A DNA stretch of 64,000 nucleotides from Pseudomonadota bacterium (GCA_018241505.1 JAFEDS010000007.1:62001-126000); one strand, 5' to 3'. Positions 1-9,357 are shown, counted from the first letter of the stretch. Notes: a model not told the origin generated them from the sequence alone. Program-made: numbers and translations.

Positions 1-507
1 GACAACGGACGCCTGCGCGATGCCGAGGGAGGCATCCTCGGTCGTCGACTTTACAAACAAGGGAAACTTCACCTTGCGCGGCACGTGGAAGCGCGCTCCG
101 CGCGGTGCAACGAAGAACAGGGGAGTTGGAATGCGATGAAAAGTCAGAAGCTGCTTGCACAGGGACTTGTCGCGCGACAACAGCAGGCCGCGCGGGTTGC
201 AACCCGTGTAGGGCTGGCGCATCAGCTCGAGAAACGCCACCACGTGTTGATCGTAGGTGACGATACCGTTGAATTCCTCCAGCAGGTTGAAAACGACATC
301 CGGCTTCCACTCCGCGATGGCGCTACGCAACTCGGTGAGGCTGTCCAACACCCCCATGCAGCGGACGTCGTGCCCCGCCCTGCGCAGGGTCGTCGTGACG
401 TCGTACTCAGTTCGCCACTCGTCGATTTCCTTCTCTGTATGACCTTCTAGACTTTCCGGCGGCACCAAACTCTCGTGCATGACCACGAGCGTGCGCATTT
501 TTTTCAT
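1..507 (-). CDS. ATP-grasp ligase of the D-Ala-D-Ala ligase type (partial, 5' part only)
   Basis: The reading frame opens at an ATG and runs off the left edge, so only the first 169 residues are visible. They show a Rossmann-like N-terminal lobe (MRTLVVMHESLVPP) followed by PDVVFNLLEEFNG, LELMRQPYTGCNP and LLLSRDKSLCKQLL. This is the usual order in D-alanine--D-alanine ligase-like ATP-grasp proteins just before the ATP-binding domain, which begins at FPLFVKSTTEDASLGIA. Such enzymes ligate a carboxylate to an amine using ATP. The start codon overlaps the stop of the upstream metallopeptidase in an ATGA arrangement, so the two are translationally coupled. The substrate is unknown; a role as a true cell-wall Ddl is unlikely given this context. 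Confidence 0.8.
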   Translation of the reverse strand, partial: MKKMRTLVVMHESLVPPESLEGHTEKEIDEWRTEYDVTTTLRRAGHDVRCMGVLDSLTELRSAIAEWKPDVVFNLLEEFNGIVTYDQHVVAFLELMRQPYTGCNPRGLLLSRDKSLCKQLLTFHRIPTPLFFVAPRGARFHVPRKVKFPLFVKSTTEDASLGIAQASVV

Positions 508-1583
508 AAGCGGAGTTGCGGGGTCTCGCCTTGGGAATACAGCCGCGCGAGTCGCCCGAGCATCCAGCGGGTGTGCCGCAAGGCATCGCGCTGATTGCCG
601 CGTACAAACAACTTCAGGGACTCGCTGCGTTCAATGAGCATGCGCAGGATCTGGTGGATGCTGTAGCGCTCCATGTCCAACTCGCGCGCGACAGCGTCGA
701 TGAGCGGGTTTTTGTTGGCGCGCATGAAAGATGATGCGCGCAGCGCCCCCTGGCGCGGACGTTCGGTATCGTAGATTCTTTTTAGGATTTCGTCGGCGAG
801 TCCGCGGCGGAACACATCGTTGCGGGCGAGGCGGCGGCGATAGTGATCGGCGAGCGTGCGCGTGTTGTCCTCGAGCGGCTCGATCCGGATCTGGTTGCGG
901 ACCGGGGCGCGCTTGCCGCGCACACTGGCAACCAACTCCTCGACCGCACTCAGCTTGTTGAAGGCCGGCCAGGTGGCGTAACTGCGGCGCCAGTTGGAAT
1001 TCGGCTTCAACCAGACGGCGAAGGTTTCCGCGAAATCCTCGGTGGGATGCGCTTGTGCGTACCATTCGCCAAGGTGATGCACATAACGTCGGCTACCTGG
1101 ACGCGCTTTGTAGTGATGAGGATATTGCAACGACGCAGGCCCAAATACCTCGCGCCAGCGCTTTCGGCGCCGCAGGCGATAGGCATTGTCGACGGCGTGG
1201 CCTGCTTCATGCCGAAGGATGCGCATGAACCACCGGAAATTGCCGCCCTCCACTTCGCGCATGATGTGACGCTCGAGTTTTTCGAGACGCGGATGTGCGA
1301 GGTAGAACGGCACGGCAATGCCCGGCACGCCATCCGGCGAGAACCATTCCTCTGCGAGCCACACGTGCGGGCGAACGTTGATGCCACGCCCTTCGAGCTC
1401 GGTGTACAGGCGGTTTACTCGACGCTTCAGCGGCGAGCGTTCGATGGACAGATCCAGATCGCAAAAGCGGAGCGAGAGCAGCTCTTCATCGGACAGACGC
1501 GTCCACGGAAGGGGGACGGCCCGCTTCCGGATATTACTAGAGTGCCTGGCGGCGACGGCCCGGCTCGGAGCGGCCTGTGCCAA
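504..1583 (-). CDS. putative zinc-binding metallopeptidase
   Basis: This 359-residue protein carries a zincin signature HEAGH at residues 125-129. A downstream PTEDFAETFAVWL stretch around 181-192 probably supplies the third zinc ligand, a Glu. It has no signal peptide or membrane segment, so it is probably cytosolic. The start is taken as TTG because GAAGGA lies about nine bases upstream and no ATG is better placed. It resembles uncharacterised putative zinc-binding metallopeptidases. The last codons overlap the ATP-grasp gene by four bases, implying that a peptidase and a ligase act on the same substrate; this last point is inference. Confidence 0.7.
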   Translation of the reverse strand: MAQAAPSRAVAARHSSNIRKRAVPLPWTRLSDEELLSLRFCDLDLSIERSPLKRRVNRLYTELEGRGINVRPHVWLAEEWFSPDGVPGIAVPFYLAHPRLEKLERHIMREVEGGNFRWFMRILRHEAGHAVDNAYRLRRRKRWREVFGPASLQYPHHYKARPGSRRYVHHLGEWYAQAHPTEDFAETFAVWLKPNSNWRRSYATWPAFNKLSAVEELVASVRGKRAPVRNQIRIEPLEDNTRTLADHYRRRLARNDVFRRGLADEILKRIYDTERPRQGALRASSFMRANKNPLIDAVARELDMERYSIHQILRMLIERSESLKLFVRGNQRDALRHTRWMLGRLARLYSQGETPQLRL

Positions 1584-1710
1584 CGACTGGATTCCTTCTC
1601 GTGATTGCGCGAGACGTTATCAAATGTGGACGGGGCTTGTCTGCGGCCCGACGGGCCGCGAAAAAAAATTTCCAGGCGGGACGGGGAGTAACGGAAATCG
1701 GGCGCGAGGG

Positions 1711-1822
1711 CCGCGTCGGCGTTTGGGCTACTGGGGTGCCAGCGAGGGACTGCGTCGAAGTTTGGACTGCTGGGGCGCCAGCGAAAGCCGCGTCGGCGTT
1801 TGGGCTACGCGGGCGCCTGCAA
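1711..1822. repeat. three degenerate 38-39 bp tandem repeats
   Basis: Three consecutive copies begin at 1711, 1750 and 1788 and share the cores GCGTCG, GTTTGG and CTGGGG-GCCAGCGA. They lie in the 296-bp gap between the metallopeptidase gene and the end of the phosphatase/ADP-ribosylglycohydrolase gene. I see no convincing gene there. The copies can be read in one frame as GVWATGAPA-like peptides, but this is probably coincidental. Confidence 0.6.
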
Positions 1823-1879
1823 GCTTCGGTGCTCAGTCGAAGCGCAGCCCCGAGCCGCGCTGGAACGGCGCGCTGGCGT

Positions 1880-4800
1880 CTAGCTGCTGAGGCTCACCAG
1901 CGCGTGCGCGAGCAGGCGGTCGGCAATACCTTCAATTAAATCTTTCTGTATCAGCCCACTACGCCAGGACTGGGGGATGGCGGTCGCGCCGTAGTGCGCT
2001 CCCGCGATTTGCCCACAGACGCTGGCGACGACGTCGGAGTTACCGCCGACGTTCGCCGCGCGCAATATGGCGTCTCGGAAATTGTCCGTGGAGCCAAAGG
2101 CCCAGAAGGCGGCTGAGAGCGCCGTTGACGCATTGGTGTTCGTTTGCGAGGCCGCCTCCGAGAGGGGCCCGGCCTCCGCGAGGATCTTTGTCTTTGATTG
2201 TCCCGACAGAGCGGCGTTGAGAGCGCCACCGAGCCGCTTGCAGGCGTCGAGAACCGCGGTGGCTTGGCAGGTGATCCTTGCCGAATCGGCAGCTTGCAGG
2301 AGCGTTGTCTCCAGCGACGAGAAATAGAACAGCGCGATCGACGCGATCCGCGACAGGGGTTCGGGATCGAGCTGATCCGGATCATGTGAGCCGGGGAAGA
2401 CGAGCCCGCGTCGCCACTTCGCCAGCGCAAGCGAACGCGCCGTGCTCGCGGTGATCCCAACGCATTGACCTGTCGAGGTTAAATAGCCGTCCTGTTGCCA
2501 ACGGCTGTAACGCTGGACCTGATCGCGGGCATCGAACCCGTCGCGCTCGAGCAAGCTCTCAGCCAGGCACAGCGCCATGGCCGTGTCATCCGACCATGCG
2601 CCACGCGGCAAATCGAATGGACCACCACCGAGCATGTCGCCGATGGGCGTGAAGGTCCCCGACCGGCGGAATTGGGTTGCTGCCGCCACGGCGTCTCCCA
2701 CTGCGAGCCCGAAGAGTGTGCCGACGAAGCGCTCGCGGAGCCCGCGCGCAGCGGCCAGTGTATCGGGGTCGAGCAGAGGGTCGAAATCGGCGCCCGGGTC
2801 GGAGGGCGGTTGAGAGGTGGACGGCGCGGGCGCCACCACCCGTGGGTGCCGGCCCGCGGTATCCGAGGCCGGGGCGGCGGGCTGTGTACGAACGCCGGTG
2901 GCGTCGGTCGCCGCACCGGATGGCTTCGGTTGACGGCCGGTAGTGCCCGGGACAGCAGGCTGGCTGTGAGCGCCTAGACCGTCCGAGAACGGACCGATGG
3001 GCTTTGGATGAGCGTCCGCCGCAGTGGCACCCGGCCTTGGTTGGAGGCCGGTGGCATCTGAGGCCGGGCCGCCGGTGGGCTTTCGATGCGCGCCGCCCGT
3101 AGCGTCCCCGGCAGCGACGGTTGACCTCGATTGAAGGCTGCTGGCATCCCCGGTCGAGGCAGCGGGTTTTCGATGCACGCCGGTAGCGTCCCCGGCAGCA
3201 GTGCTTGGCCTCGGTTGCAGGCCGGCACCGTCTGTGGAGGAGGTGCCTGCAGCCCGTCGTGAAGCGCCGATCGACGGGTCTTCTGACGCATCTCGGGCGC
3301 CTAACGAATCCGCCACGTTCGCCCATGGTGCTTCTTCGCCGCCGTTGGGCGCGGCGGTGCCGTGCGTCCCAAAGAATCGTGTCGCCGATGCCTCGGCGGC
3401 GCCCGAACCCGAGTTCCGCCCGGCAAGGGCATCGGTAATTTCGGCGCGAATGGACGGCGAGATCTCGCCGCGTTGAAACTCGAACTGGGGCACCGTGCTT
3501 GGGCCGGCGCCAACCGCCGCGCTGGGGCTGCCGCCAACCGCCGCCTTGGAGCCAACCGCCACCTTGGAGCCGGAGCCAGCCGCCGCGCTGGGGCCGCTGC
3601 CAACCCCCGCGCTGGGGCCGCTGCCAACCCCCGCGCTGGGGCCGCTGCCAGTCGACGCGCTAGGGCCGCTGACAGCCATCGCACTGGAGCTGGCGCCAGC
3701 CGAGGCGCTAGGACTGCCGCCGGGAGCCACGTCGGGTGCGCCCTTGGTCTTGTTGCCGCCCGAAGGCACGCTGGGTGCGGTCGCGGAGCCAGGCACTGGC
3801 GGCGCCTTCACTTGCACCTCACCTCGCTCCACCGCCGCGCGAGCCTGCTCCGCAGCGGCGCGCAACCCCGCGCCAGCAGAGCGGCCAGCACCAACCGCAG
3901 CGGACTTCGCCCCGCGCGTAGATCCCCGACCATTGTCCGCGCCCGATCCAACACGAGACGACGAACCCGCGGCGCCGCTCCCCTGCCCCGCACGAGCCGA
4001 CGAACCTCCAGCGCTTGAACCCTGCTGAGCGCGAGCCGAAGAACCAGCAGCGCCTGTGCCCTGACCCGCCGCGCGGGCCGACGTACCTCCAGCGCCAGCG
4101 CCCTGCCCTGCGCGAGCCGACGATCCTCCAGCGCCAGAGCCCTGCCCTGCACGAGCCGACGTACCTCCAGCGCCGCTGCCCTGTCCGGCACGGGCTGACG
4201 AGCCAGCAGCCCCCTGCCCGGCGCGACCCGGCCGCCCGGCCGCGCCCGGCGCGGCACTCGTGCCCAAACCAACATCCCCCACCGCCCCAGCAGCGCCATC
4301 GGCCAATCCGCCGCGCGCGCGCACGTTGGCTTCTGCAACTCCAACCATCCCCCCGCGAACACCGCCATCGGCGGTCATGGGACCCACACCAGCCACGGCC
4401 GTGGCGAGCGAGCTGAGATCGAAGCCACCCTCCAGTGCCGGCGTCCACTCACGGACAAAGTGAGTCTGTGCATCCGTTTCCGGAATGAACGGCCAACTGC
4501 GCGAGCGGCGGCACTGCTGCCACAACCGGTTCAACTCATCGATCGCGTCGTTACCCTGCATTCCGCGCTCGGCGAGGAAACAACCAACAACCGTGCCCGT
4601 GCGGCCGATGCCGGCGCGACAGTGCACATACACCGGCCGGCCGGCGCGCAGCGCATTCGCGATGTACTCGAGGATCTCGGTCATCTGCGCACGATTGTTC
4701 GGCAGTCCGTGATCCTTGATCGCCTTGCGCGTGTACTCCACGTGGAAGGGCAGAAAAGTGTCGTAGCGCAGCAGCTCGGTCGGCTTGGTCAGATCAACAA

Positions 4801-4969
4801 AACATTCGATGCCGGCTCCCAGCAGCTTCTTCAGCCGCTCCTTCGTCTTGTCGCGCGTCGGCCCGTTGGGATGCTCGCCCGCGAGCAGCAGGCCGGGCAC
4901 GACCCAGTAGCAGTTTCGCAAGGGAAGCGTGTGCGATGCGGCGGTAGGCGCGCTCATGGAGGCAAACAT
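1880..4969 (-). CDS. tyrosine/dual-specificity phosphatase - ADP-ribosylglycohydrolase fusion with giant repeat linker
   Basis: This 1029-residue protein has three parts. Residues 20-175 form a cysteine-phosphatase domain with the CX5R loop HCRAGIGRTG (Cys117, Arg123). Residues 180-740 are a low-complexity Gly/Ala/Ser/Pro linker built of three repeat families. Residues 742-1025 are an ADP-ribosylglycohydrolase domain, with GLAVGDA near 755, SDDTAM at 793-798 and the C-terminal metal loop GGNSDVV at 975-981. The family would remove ADP-ribose from proteins or metabolites, and the phosphatase would remove phosphate. In the metal loop the usual GGDxDT is changed: the first Asp is Asn977 and the Thr is Val980, so activity is uncertain. 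It lies 10 bp downstream of ttcA, probably in the same transcript. There is no signal peptide. Confidence 0.85.
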   Translation of the reverse strand: MFASMSAPTAASHTLPLRNCYWVVPGLLLAGEHPNGPTRDKTKERLKKLLGAGIECFVDLTKPTELLRYDTFLPFHVEYTRKAIKDHGLPNNRAQMTEILEYIANALRAGRPVYVHCRAGIGRTGTVVGCFLAERGMQGNDAIDELNRLWQQCRRSRSWPFIPETDAQTHFVREWTPALEGGFDLSSLATAVAGVGPMTADGGVRGGMVGVAEANVRARGGLADGAAGAVGDVGLGTSAAPGAAGRPGRAGQGAAGSSARAGQGSGAGGTSARAGQGSGAGGSSARAGQGAGAGGTSARAAGQGTGAAGSSARAQQGSSAGGSSARAGQGSGAAGSSSRVGSGADNGRGSTRGAKSAAVGAGRSAGAGLRAAAEQARAAVERGEVQVKAPPVPGSATAPSVPSGGNKTKGAPDVAPGGSPSASAGASSSAMAVSGPSASTGSGPSAGVGSGPSAGVGSGPSAAAGSGSKVAVGSKAAVGGSPSAAVGAGPSTVPQFEFQRGEISPSIRAEITDALAGRNSGSGAAEASATRFFGTHGTAAPNGGEEAPWANVADSLGARDASEDPSIGASRRAAGTSSTDGAGLQPRPSTAAGDATGVHRKPAASTGDASSLQSRSTVAAGDATGGAHRKPTGGPASDATGLQPRPGATAADAHPKPIGPFSDGLGAHSQPAVPGTTGRQPKPSGAATDATGVRTQPAAPASDTAGRHPRVVAPAPSTSQPPSDPGADFDPLLDPDTLAAARGLRERFVGTLFGLAVGDAVAAATQFRRSGTFTPIGDMLGGGPFDLPRGAWSDDTAMALCLAESLLERDGFDARDQVQRYSRWQQDGYLTSTGQCVGITASTARSLALAKWRRGLVFPGSHDPDQLDPEPLSRIASIALFYFSSLETTLLQAADSARITCQATAVLDACKRLGGALNAALSGQSKTKILAEAGPLSEAASQTNTNASTALSAAFWAFGSTDNFRDAILRAANVGGNSDVVASVCGQIAGAHYGATAIPQSWRSGLIQKDLIEGIADRLLAHALVSLSS
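2834..4222 (-). repeat. three arrays of coding repeats in the phosphatase/hydrolase linker
   Basis: The linker contains about seven copies of a 12-13 residue unit (consensus SSARAGQGSGAGG, residues about 250-340). About six copies of an eight-residue unit follow (SGPSAGVG, about 432-492), then a looser array around DATGxxxKP or LQPRP (about 583-712). Unit lengths are multiples of three, so copy-number change would keep the frame. Such sequence is expected to be disordered. Confidence 0.8.
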
Positions 4970-4979
4970 GATCCGTGTG

Positions 4980-5840
4980 TCAAGCAGGAATGGCGAGCGA
5001 CTCGAGCTCGCGTTCTTCCGCTTCGGTCATCGGTGCAATGCGCCGCGCTTCGAGCCCGGCGAAATCAAACTTGCGGGTGTCGGCCAGGGATTCGAGCTCG
5101 ACATTGCGCAAAGCCGAAAAAATGGTTTCCGTGCGCCCGGGGAAATCGCGCTCCCAATCCGCCAGCATCTTCTTGATGGCGACACGCTGCATGTTGTCCT
5201 GGGACCCGCACAACTTGCAGGGAATGATCGGGAACTCGCGCCCACGGGCATAGCGCTCAATCTCCCGCTCGGCAACATAGGCCAGCGGGCGGATGACAAT
5301 GTGCCGGCCATCTTCCGACAGCAACTTCGGTGCCATCGCCTTCAGGCGGCCGCCGAAGAACAGATTCAGGAACAGGGTCTCGACAATATCGTCACGGTGA
5401 TGGCCGAGAGCGACCTTGGTAATACCATTCTCGCTCGCGAACCGGTACAGGGCACCACGGCGCAGCCGGGAACACAGGCCACACATCGTGCGCCCCTCGG
5501 GGATCACCCGTTTGACGACGCTGTAGGTATCCTGTTCGATCACGCGGTACTCAACACCGAGGGCTGCCAGGTACTGCGGCAGCACGTGCGTTGGAAAATC
5601 GGGCTGTTTCTGATCCAGGTTGACGGCGATCAGATCGAAGTGCACGGGCGCACTGCGCTTCAATGACAGCAGGATGTCGAGCAGCGTGTAGGAATCCTTA
5701 CCTCCCGACACACACACCATGACGCGATCGCCTTCGGCAATCATGCCGAAGTCTTCGATCGCTTTGCCGACCCGACCGCGCAGGTGGGCCTGCAGCTTGT
5801 GAAAGGTACGCGAAGGCTTGAGTTCAGCCGCCTCAGTCAT
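4980..5840 (-). CDS. ttcA: tRNA 2-thiocytidine(32) synthetase TtcA
   Basis: This 286-residue protein carries the PP-loop ATP-binding motif SGGKDS (45-50). It also has the family's cysteines: CGLC at 120-123 and PCKLCG with Cys208 and Cys211, which provide the [4Fe-4S] cluster ligands. TtcA installs 2-thiocytidine at position 32 of certain tRNAs in the cytosol. The length matches the family. It is the first gene of a probable two-gene unit with the phosphatase/ADP-ribosylglycohydrolase fusion. The preceding carboxypeptidase gene ends 33 bp upstream, so read-through from that gene is also possible. Confidence 0.95.
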   Translation of the reverse strand: MTEAAELKPSRTFHKLQAHLRGRVGKAIEDFGMIAEGDRVMVCVSGGKDSYTLLDILLSLKRSAPVHFDLIAVNLDQKQPDFPTHVLPQYLAALGVEYRVIEQDTYSVVKRVIPEGRTMCGLCSRLRRGALYRFASENGITKVALGHHRDDIVETLFLNLFFGGRLKAMAPKLLSEDGRHIVIRPLAYVAEREIERYARGREFPIIPCKLCGSQDNMQRVAIKKMLADWERDFPGRTETIFSALRNVELESLADTRKFDFAGLEARRIAPMTEAEERELESLAIPA

Positions 5841-5872
5841 AGCAACAATAGTATCAGCCGCCGAACGCGTTA

Positions 5873-7390
5873 TCAGGCGGCCGCCACGCTTTCGGCGCTC
5901 TCCAGGTACTTGGACTCAACATAACGTATGAATGACACCGCGGCGAGCGGCTTGCCGGTCGCGCTCTTGAGCAGGTCCTGGACGGGCACTTTCGCGCCGA
6001 GACCGTGAACGTGGGTTCGCAGCCAACCCAGCAGGCCGGAAAACTCGCCCTTCGACAATTGCTCATCGAGCTCGGGAACATCGGTGCGGAGGGTTTCGTA
6101 GAGCTGTGCCGCGATCACCGCGCCCAGCGCATAGGACGGGAAGTACCCGAAAGAACCCACAGCCCAATGAATATCCTGCAGGCAGCCGTCGGCATCGTTC
6201 TCGGGACGAATTCCCAACCTCTGCTCCATGCCCGCATTCCAGGCCTCGGGCAGGTCGCGCACCGCGAGCTCCCCGCTCAGCAACTGCTTCTCCAACTCGT
6301 AGCGGAGCATGATGTGCAGCGGATATGTGAGCTCGTCGGCATCGACACGGATCAACCCACGCTGCACGCGTGTCAGGTGCGCGTAGACGTTTTCGATTTC
6401 CCACTCAGGGCCGCCGACGCCGAAGTGCTTGAGGAACAGCGGCTGTATGTAACGAACGAAGGGCCGGCTGCGGCAGAGAATCATCTCCACCAGCAATGAC
6501 TGACTCTCTTCCAGCGCCATGCCGCGATCGCGGCCCACGGGTTGGTCGCGCCAATCCTGCGGCAGGCCGAGGTCATACAACGCATGGCCGGTCTCGTGGA
6601 GCGCACCCAGCAGACCGGAGAACGGTTCGTTGGGATCGAGGCGCGTCGTGACACGAATGTCGCCCGGCACCCCTTCGGTGAAGGGATGCTCGCTCTCATC
6701 GAGGCGGCCGCGATCGAACGGAAAGCCCATCGCCTTCATGACTTCAACAATGACGGCCTTCTGCTTGCCGGGTGGGAACTTGCCCGTCAACGGCGGCAGT
6801 GGACGCGCTTCCTGAAGCGCAATGGCTTCGCGAATGAGCGACGGCAGGCGCCGGCCCAGCGCCTTGAACATGGCATCAATGTCAGCGGTGGTGATTCCAG
6901 GACTGAACTCATCGACCAACGCGTCGTAGGGCGCGAGATTGAGCGCTTGTCCGAGCAGTGCCGCTTTGTCGCGGACCAGGTGGACGACTTCCTCGAGATG
7001 CGGGGCGAACACTTCGAATTTGCCCTGCTGCCGCGCTTCGAGCCAGCGCGCTTCCGCACGCGACGCTGCCTTCGTGAGGCGGGAGATCAAAGCGACGGGA
7101 GTTGCAATAGCGTGGTCACGCTGCCGCCGCATCTCGCGAAGATTGGCGACCTGCCAATCGACGAGACCCTGGCTGTTGGCCTGGGCACGATCCAGCAGAC
7201 GAGTGATCCGAGGAGCCGTCAGCAGCGCGTGATGCTCGGTCTCGAGCGCCGCGAGCTGTTCGCCCCGGACGTCCGCGCTACCGCGCGGCATCATGACGGC
7301 CGCATCCCATCGGAGGAGCGAAAGGGCTCCCCGGAATGCGTGAAGGCGTTTGAACTCTTGTTCGAGTTGCTTATACGGTGACGCTGACAT
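5873..7390 (-). CDS. M32-family metallocarboxypeptidase (carboxypeptidase Taq type)
   Basis: This 505-residue protein matches the length of the family. The zinc motif HETGH is at residues 265-269, preceded by the family signatures EHPFTEG and DIRVTTR. It is followed by a conserved Glu-containing segment, [12 protein letters not shown]32 enzymes remove C-terminal amino acids from peptides with broad specificity, in the cytosol. No signal peptide is visible. The gene ends 33 bp before ttcA on the same strand. The 185 bp upstream (7391-7575) hold no gene that I can see. Confidence 0.93.
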   Translation of the reverse strand: MSASPYKQLEQEFKRLHAFRGALSLLRWDAAVMMPRGSADVRGEQLAALETEHHALLTAPRITRLLDRAQANSQGLVDWQVANLREMRRQRDHAIATPVALISRLTKAASRAEARWLEARQQGKFEVFAPHLEEVVHLVRDKAALLGQALNLAPYDALVDEFSPGITTADIDAMFKALGRRLPSLIREAIALQEARPLPPLTGKFPPGKQKAVIVEVMKAMGFPFDRGRLDESEHPFTEGVPGDIRVTTRLDPNEPFSGLLGALHETGHALYDLGLPQDWRDQPVGRDRGMALEESQSLLVEMILCRSRPFVRYIQPLFLKHFGVGGPEWEIENVYAHLTRVQRGLIRVDADELTYPLHIMLRYELEKQLLSGELAVRDLPEAWNAGMEQRLGIRPENDADGCLQDIHWAVGSFGYFPSYALGAVIAAQLYETLRTDVPELDEQLSKGEFSGLLGWLRTHVHGLGAKVPVQDLLKSATGKPLAAVSFIRYVESKYLESAESVAAA

Positions 7391-7575
7391 TGGTTTGATA
7401 CCCGGGTCCGTCCTCGGCGGACCCGCCGGATTGCGGGGCGCGAACTGAACGACCGGGGGTAGTTTACCAGCGGGCTGCGGCCAAGCTCGTGATGTCCGGC
7501 AGCTTTCTCAGCTAAATCAAATACTTGGATATGTCATGGAGTGATTGACACGCCGCCGGCCAGGCTGTATTGGTT

Positions 7576-8439
7576 TTACATATTCTGTGCAACGGCGGGC
7601 ATGGATTTCCAGGCCAGCATGGCGCGCTTGCGATCCGTTCCCCAGTGATACCCGCCGAGGCTGCCATCTTTTCTCAACACGGTGTGACACGGAATCAACC
7701 AGCCCACCGGATTCGCTCCGACTGCGTTGCCCACAGCCCGTGACCCCGTCCGACTACCAATGGCATCGGCCAGGGCTGCGTAGGTTGTCCTCGCCTGCCC
7801 ACCCAGATCAATGAGCGCTTGCCACACCTTGAGCTGAAAGTTTGTGCCGCTGACACTGACTTTCAGCGCGGATTCACCCTCGCCCGCCCAAATCTGCTTC
7901 GCAATCTGCAGCGCGTGCGCATCGTCCTGCTCGAGCGTCGCATCGGGCCACCGTTCCTGCAGCTCTCGCAGCGCGGACTTCTCTTTGCCCGCCTCAACAA
8001 AGGACAGGTGACAGACTCCGCGGCCGGTCGTGGCCACCAGTGCGCGCCCAAAGGGCGTATCGCTGTATCCGTACCGAATGACCGTGCCGCGTCCCTGTAA
8101 CTTCAGCTCGCCGGGTGTCATTGCATCCATGGTTACGATCAGATCATGCAGGCGACCGGGTCCTGACAAGCCCACTGAATAGGCAGCGTCGAGGACCGAT
8201 GGCTGGCTGAGCAACGCACCTTTCGCAGCATTACCCGTAACGAAGGCGAGGTACTGTTTGGGCGTGACACCCGCCCAGCGTCGAAACAGACGATTGAAAT
8301 GAAATTCGGACAGACCTGCGTGCGCGGCAACGGCGGCGAGCTTCGGCTGCTCGCGGAATCGCGAGTCGATGTAGTGGATCGCCCGCGCGATACGAGCGAA
8401 GTCACGGCTGTCAATGAACGTGCTTTCGGGGGAATCCAT
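7576..8439 (-). CDS. AraC-type regulator fused to methylated-DNA--protein-cysteine methyltransferase (Ada-like, no Ada metal-binding domain)
   Basis: I start the protein at the Met of MDSPESTFIDS, giving 288 residues, because everything upstream is uncharacteristic. Residues about 10-110 are an AraC helix-turn-helix domain (AGLSEFHFNRLFRRWAGVTP, with the second helix at PSVLDAAYSVGLSG). The rest is a 6-O-methylguanine alkyltransferase domain ending in NPVGWLIPCHTVLRKDGS. The active-site Cys is present, but the usual PCHR is PCHT. Ada-like fusions repair alkylated guanine and activate repair genes. The N-terminal phosphotriester-sensing Cys domain of true Ada is absent. It is transcribed divergently from the esterase gene. 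Confidence 0.88.
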   Translation of the reverse strand: MDSPESTFIDSRDFARIARAIHYIDSRFREQPKLAAVAAHAGLSEFHFNRLFRRWAGVTPKQYLAFVTGNAAKGALLSQPSVLDAAYSVGLSGPGRLHDLIVTMDAMTPGELKLQGRGTVIRYGYSDTPFGRALVATTGRGVCHLSFVEAGKEKSALRELQERWPDATLEQDDAHALQIAKQIWAGEGESALKVSVSGTNFQLKVWQALIDLGGQARTTYAALADAIGSRTGSRAVGNAVGANPVGWLIPCHTVLRKDGSLGGYHWGTDRKRAMLAWKSMPAVAQNM

Positions 8440-8547
8440 GGCGCACATCATAGGGAGACTAAGGGCCGCCGATCGACCCGAATCTTGCTGGAGCGACGCC
8501 GGCCCGCGGCGCGGGGCCACCATCGCTTCCGCTACACTTCCCGCCCC

Positions 8548-9357
8548 ATGCAAAAGCAAGCCTGGACCTGGACGACAGCACATTTCCCGCAGCCCGCACG
8601 CATGGCGCGCTGGGGACACTTCGGTACGCCGATACTGATCTTCCCAACGGCTGGCGGCGATTTCGAAGAAATCGAGCGGTTCGGACTAGTGGCGGCGCTG
8701 GGCTCACTGATCGACGGTGGCCGTATCAAGGTGTACTCGGTAGACGGCCTGGCCGTGCGCGCTCGACTTTCCGGGACCACCAGAATCGATGACTGCTACG
8801 ACACCTTCTTATATGAGGAGGTGCTGCGACGCATCCGGTCAGACTGTCAGGACGAGCGTATCGAGCCACTGCTGGTTGGGGCATCGCTCGGCGCGAGCAC
8901 AGCGATCCGCACGCTGTGCCGGCATCCTGATGTGTTCCGAGGCGCGATTGGACTGAGCGGTTTCTACAGTGACGGGCGCGAATGTGGCCAATCGATGAGC
9001 GACGCGGCGGGCAGCTCCACGAGCACCAGCGGCTCCACGAGGACGATCGACTCCACGAGCACCAGCGGCTCTCCGAGCGCCATCGGCGCCACGAGCACTA
9101 TCGGCTCCACAAGCACCATGAGCGCCACGGGCGCCATCACCTTCGTGACCGCGCTTACCGTCGCGCAAGTCGAGCAACTGAAGTCCCGCGCCATCGCACT
9201 GGGAAGCGGCGCCGGCGAGTACGAAAATCCGACCGAGTCGCAGCGCCTGGCGGCTGCGTTCGAAGCCAGAGGAATTCCCTGTCGCTTCAGTAATTGGGGG
9301 CTGGGCCGCGCCCATACCTGGTCGAGCTGGCGCGACCTGCTGCCCGGGATGCTCTAG
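8548..9357 (+). CDS. esterase-like alpha/beta hydrolase with Ser/Thr repeat insertion
   Basis: This 269-residue protein resembles the esterase D / COG4947-type alpha/beta hydrolases. It has LIFPTAGGDFEEIERFG near the oxyanion region, a nucleophile elbow GASLGA with Ser113, GLSGFYSDG and a C-terminal AHTWSSW holding the likely catalytic His. Between the nucleophile and His, residues 155-196 are a repetitive Ser/Thr/Gly segment encoded by an 18-bp minisatellite that ordinary family members lack. The substrate is unknown. The stop codon overlaps the convergent stop of the small membrane protein gene by three bases. Confidence 0.75.
   Translation: MQKQAWTWTTAHFPQPARMARWGHFGTPILIFPTAGGDFEEIERFGLVAALGSLIDGGRIKVYSVDGLAVRARLSGTTRIDDCYDTFLYEEVLRRIRSDCQDERIEPLLVGASLGASTAIRTLCRHPDVFRGAIGLSGFYSDGRECGQSMSDAAGSSTSTSGSTRTIDSTSTSGSPSAIGATSTIGSTSTMSATGAITFVTALTVAQVEQLKSRAIALGSGAGEYENPTESQRLAAAFEARGIPCRFSNWGLGRAHTWSSWRDLLPGML
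9010..9135 (+). repeat. seven 18-bp tandem repeats inside the esterase gene
   Basis: Seven contiguous 18-bp units follow each other without a break. Their consensus is close to ATCGGCTCCACGAGCACC, and each encodes a hexapeptide such as SGSTST or IGSTST. The period is exactly a multiple of three, so expansion or contraction preserves the frame. Confidence 0.9.

Noticed and set aside
2834-4222. A CRISPR-like appearance of regular repeats in the 2.8-4.2 kb region.
   Set aside because: The repeats are coding, imperfect and in frame, without spacers or cas genes.
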